NCBI GenBank assembly: GCA_016931085.1
Contig: JAFGFO010000141.1
Location: 1-15,993 of the forward strand
DNA length: 15,993 nt
Direction: 5' to 3'
DNA from: Thermoflexales bacterium
Lineage (GTDB): Bacteria; Chloroflexota; Anaerolineae; Fen-1058
Shown here: positions 1 to 7,900 of the stretch, one piece after another
How positions within the stretch are numbered: position 1 is the first letter of the stretch
How the letters are laid out: each line of letters starts with the position of its first letter
The notes under the pieces: generated by a model
Database searches by the model: none
Told to the model about the DNA's origin: nothing
What the model saw: the letters and a program-made list of their open reading frames with translations, nothing else
Program-made: the position numbers and the translations under genes

Positions 1-495
1 GTAGACAATCTGCCCAAAGTTGAGAGTGACCTGGTTGCCATCGGCGTTGGTATAGCGCAGCGTGCCATTATCGCCGGGCTGGATGTCAACCGCCTGTGGG
101 CCAGAGCCATAGCGGTAGAAAGTGCTGACTGTGAACAATCCATGCGCGTCCACGTTGGCCGTGCTGGTATAGGTGCTCGCCATCCCCACCTCGTCGTAGG
201 TGCGGAGCTCGATAGGCACAGCCTCGTTGGCCGGGCCGAGACCCGTGACCCGGTCGTTATCGGGATCCAGCCGGGCCGCCAGCGGCTCTACAAAGACGAG
301 CGTGGTGGCCCCGCCGCTGCTCACTTCTACTGTGTCACTGGGCCGGATGGTAGCCGTGAGATTGACCAGGTATCTTAAGCCGGTGCTCGACCACGTCGTC
401 CGCGTGGACTTGACCGCCCCGGATGGGTCCTTGAGCGTCACCGTCACGCTGTAGCCATTCACCGCCACAACGCCCTCTACCCGCCGGGCGTTCTC
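1..495 (-). repeat. Direct repeat copy B of gene-internal module (period 1065 bases)
   Basis: This stretch matches 1066-1560 at a constant offset of 1065 bases. For example, GATCTGCCCAAAGTTGAGAG near 1072 corresponds to AATCTGCCCAAAGTTGAGAG near 7, and the two copies stay in step through GTGACGGTGACGCTCAAGGA. Both encode the same protein module (VEG..(V/N)GYSVTVTLKDPSGA, TATIRPSDT, DNGTLRYT.ADGNQVTLNFGQI). The copy is cut by the window edge, so the full repeat may be longer. Confidence 0.85.
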
Positions 496-1674
496 CTGAA
501 CCTTGACCTGGGGAGCGCCATAGCTGATAGAGTTGACGTTGAAATCAGGGCTGATATAGTTGACCTGGCCGGTGGTGCCGGCGACGATGTCACAGGTGCG
601 GGTGACCCAGACCGAGCTTCCACCGCTGATCTCGCGCGTGTGATACAGGAAGGGGCCAGCGCTATAGTCGCCCGCACCGTCGGTTGTCACCCATTGCGGG
701 CAATCCAGCTCGTCTGACCATCCGTCATGGCAACCGTGGAGGGTGAGCTTGAGACTGCTGTTCGGCGGCCCGAAGCCGGAGACGGTGTCTGAGCTTAGGT
801 CTGGCGTGGCCGTCAGCAAGTCGACCGCCACGGTGGTCGTCACACCTTCGATGTCGACGACGACTGTGTCACCGCCCCGGACAGGTACCGGCTGCCGGGG
901 CCAGCCCGGGGTGTACAAATACACCGAGTAAGAGCCAGCTCCCAGGCTACTGCTGGTCGTGCTAGCCTCCGCTTTCACGCTCCCGCCGGGCGCATAGAGT
1001 ATCACCGAGACGGGGACGCTGTGCAAGGCCGCATAGCCATGCACCTGGTTGGTGTCCTGGTGAACGTAGATGATCTGCCCAAAGTTGAGAGTGACCTGGT
1101 TGCCGTCGGCGTGGGTATAGCGCAGCGTGCCATTATCGCCGGGTTGGATGTCTACAGCCTGCGGGCCAACCCCATCGAGATAAAAACTGCTGGCGGTGAA
1201 CGAGCCGTTGGCGTCCACATGCGCCGTGCCGGTATAGGTCTCGGCCATGCCCCACTCGTCATAGAGCTTGAGATCGAGTGCGACGGCCTCACCGGCGGGG
1301 CCGAGGCCCGTGACCTGATCGTGGTCGGGATCCAATTGGGCCGAGAGCGGGTCCACAAAGATGAGCGTGGTGACCCCGCCGGCCGCCACTTCGAGCGTGT
1401 CGCTGGGACGGATGGTGGCCGTGAGATTGACGATGTACCTCAACCCTGAGCTCGGCCATGTCGTCCGTGTGGACTTGATCGCCCCAGACGGGTCCTTGAG
1501 CGTCACCGTCACGCTGTAGCCGTCTACCGACACGAGGCCCTCCACGCGCCGGCCATTCTCTTGGACATAGCTCACGGTTCCCACGCTGCCTTGTGATTGC
1601 GCCAGCGTGGCCGCGAAGAGCACAAGCACCATGCTTGTTGTGAATAGAGCAAATAGTACGAGTCTGGATTTCAT
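1..1674 (-). CDS. Secreted tandem beta-sandwich repeat protein (partial, C-terminus beyond window)
   Basis: The frame is open for all 558 codons from ATG at 1674 to the left edge, with no stop, so the C-terminus is missing. A good Shine-Dalgarno (AGGAG, 1681-1685) lies six bases upstream of the ATG. Residues 1-27 form a signal peptide (MKSRLVLFALFTTSMVLVLF, then a likely cut near ATLAQ). The rest is Ser/Thr/Gly/Val-rich extracellular beta-sandwich sequence. A module of about 185 residues starts at residue 39 (QENGRRVEG) and recurs at residue 394 (QENARRVEG), a period of 355 residues. Between the copies are other Ig-like segments (for example GGDTVVVDIEGV and a stretch with two Cys near HGCHDG and LDCPQW). 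I recognise no enzyme motif. The style resembles carboxypeptidase-regulatory-like or Ig-like repeat stalks of exported Chloroflexota proteins. A structural or adhesive role is inferred, not shown. It follows the giant protein gene in the same orientation after 233 bases. Confidence 0.85.
   Translation of the reverse strand, partial: MKSRLVLFALFTTSMVLVLFAATLAQSQGSVGTVSYVQENGRRVEGLVSVDGYSVTVTLKDPSGAIKSTRTTWPSSGLRYIVNLTATIRPSDTLEVAAGGVTTLIFVDPLSAQLDPDHDQVTGLGPAGEAVALDLKLYDEWGMAETYTGTAHVDANGSFTASSFYLDGVGPQAVDIQPGDNGTLRYTHADGNQVTLNFGQIIYVHQDTNQVHGYAALHSVPVSVILYAPGGSVKAEASTTSSSLGAGSYSVYLYTPGWPRQPVPVRGGDTVVVDIEGVTTTVAVDLLTATPDLSSDTVSGFGPPNSSLKLTLHGCHDGWSDELDCPQWVTTDGAGDYSAGPFLYHTREISGGSSVWVTRTCDIVAGTTGQVNYISPDFNVNSISYGAPQVKVQENARRVEGVVAVNGYSVTVTLKDPSGAVKSTRTTWSSTGLRYLVNLTATIRPSDTVEVSSGGATTLVFVEPLAARLDPDNDRVTGLGPANEAVPIELRTYDEVGMASTYTSTANVDAHGLFTVSTFYRYGSGPQAVDIQPGDNGTLRYTNADGNQVTLNFGQIVY
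1066..1560 (-). repeat. Direct repeat copy A of gene-internal module
   Basis: This is the N-terminal copy of the module described for 1-495. It encodes roughly residues 39-203 of the tandem-repeat protein. Differences between the copies are mainly scattered substitutions with no visible indel, which suggests duplication followed by drift within one reading frame rather than a mobile element. Confidence 0.8.
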
Positions 1675-1907
1675 TTTTGTCTCCTTTGGATATAGTGATA
1701 CAAAAGTTCCCCATTTCTTTTCTTGTACACAGATGAACACAGATTTTACGGATTTTTATAGGCTATTCTTATAGCCCATATCTGTGTTAATCCGTGCTCA
1801 TCTGCGTGAATCCGTGTCCATATTAAAGAAAACATGGCGAATCGGGAAACTTCTGAGTGATAGTATGCTGTTTTCGCGCAATTCCGATAGCCCCTAAAAG
1901 CTTGATC
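1675..1907. other. 233-base intergenic region between the giant protein gene and the tandem-repeat gene
   Basis: The region is AT-rich compared with the flanking genes. It holds the palindromic repeat annotated at 1725-1822 and, at its left end, the ribosome binding site AGGAG (1681-1685) of the downstream gene. Several TATA-like hexamers occur on the minus strand, but none pairs convincingly with a -35 box, so I do not call a promoter. No rho-independent terminator (GC-rich stem plus T-run) follows the stop at 1908. Confidence 0.6.
1725..1822. repeat. Degenerate palindromic repeat built of CACAGAT/CACGGAT units
   Basis: A perfect core hairpin GGCTAT-TCTT-ATAGCC lies at 1761-1776. The flanks AACACAGAT (1736-1744) and ATCTGTGTT (1780-1788) are complementary. 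Further out, CACAGATGA (1728-1736) matches TCATCTGCG (1798-1806) with one transition. Mismatches are largely A/G or C/T transitions, so much of the stem could pair through G-U in RNA. Short units of the CACAGAT/CACGGAT type recur on both arms. It resembles the dispersed 'CACGGATT...AACACAGATT' intergenic repeats found in many environmental bacterial genomes. That family match is from memory and unverified. Confidence 0.65.
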
Positions 1908-4900
1908 TCACTTTTGTCCTCCTGATTTTATAACTACCGGCAAGTAAATCCTGTGCACCAGGGACGGCATGCCCGATCCGTGCAACTCGATCGTCCTGTG
2001 CAGCGCCGAGGCTTCCAGGTCGCGCCCGTAGGCATCGTGAAGCCTGGCCGTCGCAAAGTTGACTGGCGCGCCTGGCTCATTCTCGATCAAGAATTGCAGC
2101 GTGAACAGCACGCCATCGTCTGTAATTGGCTTGGTGGAAGCCAAGGCGACCCGCACCATCCCTGGCCGGAGCGCAGTAGCCAAGATAAAGCCGGAGCCAA
2201 GCGCTGCCAATTTTGCTTCCCCGGCCGTCAGAGTCTCCGCGTCAAACGTGAACGCGAAATCCCCGCCCGCAAACTCAGTCCCATTGGCGATCTGGACGGG
2301 AACTTGGACGAGCTGCCCGCGGCTGCCGCTCAGCGGGCCAATCGACAAGCTCACCGGCTCGAGCGGACTCGCGCCGGGCGCGACGAGCCGGCCGGCCGCG
2401 CTGCCGGGTCTTGCGCCGCAGTTTACGCGGCCGCAGACGGCCATGTTCAAGATCAAGGTCACGTCGGCCGAATCGCACTCTCGATCGCCGTTCATATCAC
2501 ACGCGACTTGCTGCTGGGGTATGGCTGTGATTCTCCCGGCGCTGATTTCCAACGCGACGTAAGCGTCAACCGCGTTCACGACCCCATCGCCGTTGACGTT
2601 GCCAGGGCTGTACAGGCTTTGCACCCTGAGCGAGCCGCCTTGCAGATTCAGCGTCACAGGCGTGAGCAGGTCATCCCGGTCGTAGAGGTACGTATTCGTG
2701 ATCCCCACTACAAAGTTGAGTGGGCTGGCGCCGCCCTCATTCCCCACGACGTCGAAAAGGACGTGGAACAGGCTGCCCGGGCCAGACAGCGCCTGGCACT
2801 GGCCGATAGAAACAACTTTGACCCAGCCTGGCTTTTCGACGTTGGCCATAAAGACGTAGCCTGGCGTGTAAATCGTCGGCAGCACCTGGCCGGTTGGGGT
2901 GACGACGGCCGGGTCATACACGATCGTCGCTCCAAACGCCACGGGACACAGGCCGTCCCCGTTGTCCAGGTTAACCGGCACACCCACGCCCCTGTCAGCG
3001 GGACGGGCGGCCTGTTCCGGTATCCACAGCGTGACCTCGCCAAAGCGCGCACACGTCACGTTCGACTGGCCGGTCACGCCGCCGCCACCGTCGACGGCGT
3101 CTACCTGGTAGCAGTAGCGCGTCCCCGGCACGAGCCCCGCCTCGCCATCGTTATACTGGCTCGACAGTGTCGTCGTGATCAGGCTGCGATTCCCGCCGTC
3201 TAGCACGCGGTACAGCTCGTAGCCGGCCATGTTCGCGATGGGCGCTTGCAGGAGCCAGTTGACCCGGATCGTCCCGCGGCCGGCCCGCGCCTGCGCGCTG
3301 ATGGCGGCCAGGCGTGGATCGGGCAAGGGGCTGCAATCGGGCGGGCAGGTGGGCGGCGCGGCATTCCAGTAGGCGTCCAGCAAAGCGCGCCGCGCGCCGG
3401 CCGGATAGTAGCCCCGTTTCCAGTTGTCCAGCCTGAGCGGTAAATACTGGCTCAAGCCGCCCAACTCACCCCACTCCCAGCTCTGCGCGGGGTATTTCCA
3501 CGGAACACCGCCGCTGTGGGCCTCGCTCACCACCGCCTTGGCCACGGCGTTCTGCACGGCCTGGGCCGCGTTGACCACGGTCACGTGCCCGCTGAACTGC
3601 AGCTCGATCTGCTCGGCCACGAGCTTGACGTCGCAGGCGTAATCCTGGGGCCCGATCGCCCCATCCTGGTTGCTGTCGAAACAAGCGCTGCTCATCCACG
3701 CCGCCTCGATCGCGGCTCGTTCCCCGGGCAGCGTCGCCGCCAGGGCGGCGGCCAGCTCCTCCTCCGCCGTTTGGACGGCTTCCATCTGGCCCAGGTCAAG
3801 CAGGGCATAGGTAAGAGGATAACCGTCTTCCACCAGCGCATAGAGCTCGTTTTGCAGCCAGGCCTGGCCGATCTCGCGCGCGCCCTTGACGGCGTCGATG
3901 GCATTGAGGTGGAGATCGTAGGGCAAAGCGGCCCACTTTTCGCTTTCCGAGGCCAGCAAGTAGCGCGCCTCGCCGCGCAGCGCGTAGGCAACCTCCGAGG
4001 CCCCCATCAAGCAGGCATCCAGGAAGAGCAAATCTATCCCGCGTCCCGTGGCCTGCTTGCTCCAGTACAGCGCCTGGCTCAGCTCGCGCGTGGAAAGCGA
4101 ATTGCTTGGGTTCTTATCCCACAACAGCCCCCCGGCTTGGGTATCGTGTTGGCTGGGTTGGCCGGGCAGCGCATCGGGGTACCACCCGTCGCCGTGGCCC
4201 ACCAGCGATAGCACGACCTGCCTGGCGTTGGGCCAGCTTTGCAGCGCTCCTTTGAGAAACTCGGCCAGGCTGTAGGGGCTGCCGTTGTCTTCTCCCCATG
4301 GCCAGATTGTGTGCCCCCACACGTAGCGCCCATCGCACGTCGGATTGGAATAGTTGGGGCAGCTTTCGTCGCCATCGTCTTCTTGCAAGCGATACACGTA
4401 GCTGTCCCCATCGCCAGGCCCATCCAACTGAACCAAAACGACCGCGTGCGAGTTTCCGGCGCTTTTTTCGGCCGTGTTGATCAACTGGAGCATGCTGTCC
4501 GACATGTCGTTGTCACCGCCGGCAGCGATCAGCACCAGGGTCTGGTCAAAGCCTGTGTCCGGCACGGCCACCACGGCACTCCGCTCCAGCCGCTTGCCGC
4601 CGCCCGTCACCACGACCGTGTTGTAAAGAAAACTACCCGAGGCGACGCTTGCGTCGACCGTCGCCTGGTAACTGATGAGCACCGCGCTGCCAGGAGTGAC
4701 CGGGCCCGTATAACGCACCTGCCCCTTCTCGTAGCTCGCGCCCCCCCTCACGCTGCCGGGGACGTGCGTCAAGCCGGCGGGCAGCGTGTCTGTCAGATTT
4801 GCCGTCACCGTCCCGGCCGTCGCGTTCAAGACCACCTGGTAAGTCAGCGTGTCGCCGGGCCGGGCAGTGGGGGACGAGACTGTTTTCGCCAGGTTGAGCA

Positions 4901-7900
4901 CGCCAGGCGCCGAGTCGACGTTCAGCCAGATGACGTCAGGCTGGTCCCCCCCATTGCCGGCAAAGACGTCCAGGTCGCCGTCTCCATCCAGGTCACCCAT
5001 CGCCACGCTTTCCGTGCTGGATTGCCCAAGGGCCTGGCCGAGGCAGGTGAAATGGCCGGGCGCCCCACCCTGCGCGCCGCCGTCGTTCAGCCAGACCTGG
5101 CCAGGCTGGCCGTAGTTTCCAACCCATGCATCCAGGTCGCCATCTCCGTCTACGTCGCCCAGCGCTACGGCGCGCGTATTCGAGCTGCCCAAGCCCTGGC
5201 CGCTGTCGGTGAAATGACCGGGCGCCCCACCCTGCGCGCCGCCGTCGTTCAGCCAGACCTGGCCGGGCTGGCCGTAATTCCCCACCCAGGCGTCCAGGTC
5301 ACCGTCTCCGTCCACGTCGCCCAGCGCCACAGCGCGCGTATTCGAGCTGCCCAGTCCCTGGCCACCGTCGGTGAAATGGCCGGGTGTCCCACCCTGCACG
5401 CCGCCATCGTTCAGCCAAACCCGGTCAGGCTGGCCGTCGCGCCCTACGAAAGCATCGAGATCGCCGTCGCCGTCCAGGTCTCCCAAGGCCGTGCAGGTGG
5501 TGTTCGAGCCAGCCATAAGCTGGCCGCTGTCGGTAAAGTGGCTGGACGTCCCGCCCTGCGCGCCGCCATCGTTCAGCCAGATTTGGGCACCATCCCGGTG
5601 GGCGACAAAGGCGTCGAGATCGCCGTCGTTGTCCAGGTCCGCCAAGGCCACCTGGGAAGCGTACGAGCTGCCCAGGGCCTGGCCGCTGCTGGTGAAATGG
5701 CCGGGCGTCCCACCCTGCGCGCCGCCATCGTTCAGCCAGACCTGGGCAGGTTGGCCATAGTTCCCCACCCACGCATCCAGGTCGCCATCCCCGTCCACGT
5801 CGCCCAGCGCCACGGCGCGCGTATCCGAGCTGCCCAAGCCCTGGCCGCTGTCCGTAAAGCTGGCCGTCCCGTTGTTCAGCCAGACCTTGTTGGGCTGCCC
5901 CTCGCCGTCGGCACCGTGTCCCACAAAAGCGTCGAGATCGTTGTCCCCGTCCAGATCCCCCAGTGCTACACTGTGGCTGCTCCAGGCGCCCAGGTTCTGC
6001 CCGCTGCTGACGAACAGATCGCCTCCTCCCCCGACCGAGATGCGGAATCCCCATGCGTGAGGCGTAAGTGTGAGGCCGCTCGTCGCCCGCATCCCGCCGC
6101 TCAAGCTGACCATCACTTCTTCACCCGGCCTAAAATCCCGCGCGGCGTCGAACGTCACCGATTGGCCGGTGACGCTGTACACGCCCGTATAATCACCTGT
6201 CTGGCTGCCTCGTACTGTAAAGGTGCGGCTGCTCACGCTGGCGGCGCTCACCGGCAGCCTAAAGAGCACACTGACGTGGGCATTCGGCGCGGCGGTGTGC
6301 GCGGCGTTCTCGGGCTGAACCGCGACGACGTGTGCGAAAATGTCGGTTGGCATCGCGCGCTCTGTGGCGCTTAGAATGGGCCTGGCGCCAAGCATCGCGC
6401 CGAGGGTGACGGTGTACCAGCTATGGTTGCTTAGTCCTCTCAACGTATAGGCGCGGGTGGGGCTGATGATGCTGGTGATGGATGTGGGAGAGGTGACGGC
6501 CTGGCTGTAATAGCTAATCCGCCACGTGCTCGTCGCGGGCAGTGTAGTGTTGACGTCCCACGTCAAGTCAATGGCCTGGTCGGCCGGCGCAGCGTAAAGC
6601 AGCAAGTCTTGGGCCTGTTCCCTGGTCAGGGGATGCGGATATTCGTAGGGTATGTAGGGATAAATCTCGTCGCCAGCTTGGGGCGCTCGCGTAAATATCT
6701 CGTCGCCTTCGTTGAGCGGTAAATGGCCCGTGCTGCCACCTGTCTCACCGGCAACGCCCGTGGTGGTACGGATAGACCATGCATAGCCAGAATCAAAGCC
6801 CAGCGTATCGCTGCTATAAGCGCCATCTTCGCCCGTATTGTTCCATAGATAGAGATTGTTGGGGATCGTATCAGCGGGATAGTTGTAACCGGCATACGTG
6901 TCGTAGGCGGCTATATCGCCAAAAGCGGCCAGCCTGACGAATCGATTGTTAAACGCGACCCCGCCCGTGTGAAATTCACACGCTTTGCCCTGGCCTGTAT
7001 TGATGAAGGTATTATCGTAGACCTCGTTGAAATATGCGCCAGACCTGAATTTGAGCTGGGTATATGAATTGTTGGCATAAAAGCTATTGTGCCTGACGGT
7101 GGCCTTGGCAAAAGAGGCCCAAGAGGCCACGACAGACGAGGTCAAGTCGCTAAAGGTATTGTCTTCGACGAATAGCGCGTTTTCTGTGCCCAGATCTTGC
7201 TTTCTCGCCGCATCCCAATTGCTCCCCCAAAACTCGGCGTCACTCGTGCCAGAAGCTTGATAATAGGAATTCAAGACTATCCCATACGACGACACGAGTG
7301 GGTCAGGGTTGATAAATTCGTTGTGATCGATGAGCCCCTTGGCCGCCTGGAATAATGAAATCCCTCCGTACCAATTGCCGGCAAAGCTGCAATGGTCGAT
7401 GCGAAAGTTCTTGGGAGCGGTCAGGCGTATGCTTGAGGATCGCATAAGGTCTCCGGCCGTTCTGAACGTGATGCCTGTGAATCTTATCAGCTCGCCGCTG
7501 CCGCATGTTTGTACGAACTGGCCAGACGTGCCATTGGTGAGTATCGTTTTGTCAACCCCCGCCCCGCGTATGATGAGCGTTTCTCCCTCTCCCAACACGA
7601 AAACGATCGGGTCGTCGATCACGCACTCTCCGGCCGGGATGTGAACTGTTCCCCCGCCGGCCGCCAAGACCTGGTCGACGGCGGCCTGGATGTCCACGTC
7701 GGAGCAGCTAAGCGCCGCTATCATAGGGCCGAAGCGTGCGCTTTCCGTCGGCGTCACGTGCACCGTGGCGCTGAGCGGGGGGATGGCGCCGACGGCGGTG
7801 AGCGTGACGGTATACGCGGCGTCGTTGAGCAGGCCGGCCAGGGTGTAGGCGCGCGTGGAGCTGACGATGGCGGTGACGAGCGGGTAAGGGGGGGCCGCCG

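Noticed and set aside
1861..1907. Rho-independent terminator after the giant gene
   Set aside because: There is only a short AAAAGCTT-type palindrome and no GC-rich stem followed by a T-run on the transcribed strand.
1953..3203. Plus-strand open frame of about 416 codons
   Set aside because: It is antisense to the cohesin-dockerin region, has no recognisable domain, and is explained by GC-rich codon bias on the opposite strand.
4925..6014. Regular direct repeats resembling a CRISPR or satellite array
   Set aside because: The units are about 162 bases, in frame and encode FG-GAP blades. There are no short repeats with unique spacers.
4239..6374. Long plus-strand open frame (about 711 codons)
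   Set aside because: It runs antisense to the FG-GAP repeats and DUF11/peptidase region of the giant gene. Its repeats are mirror images of the blade-coding repeats, its composition is Arg/His/Ala-rich without domains, and the minus-strand frame carries all recognisable motifs.
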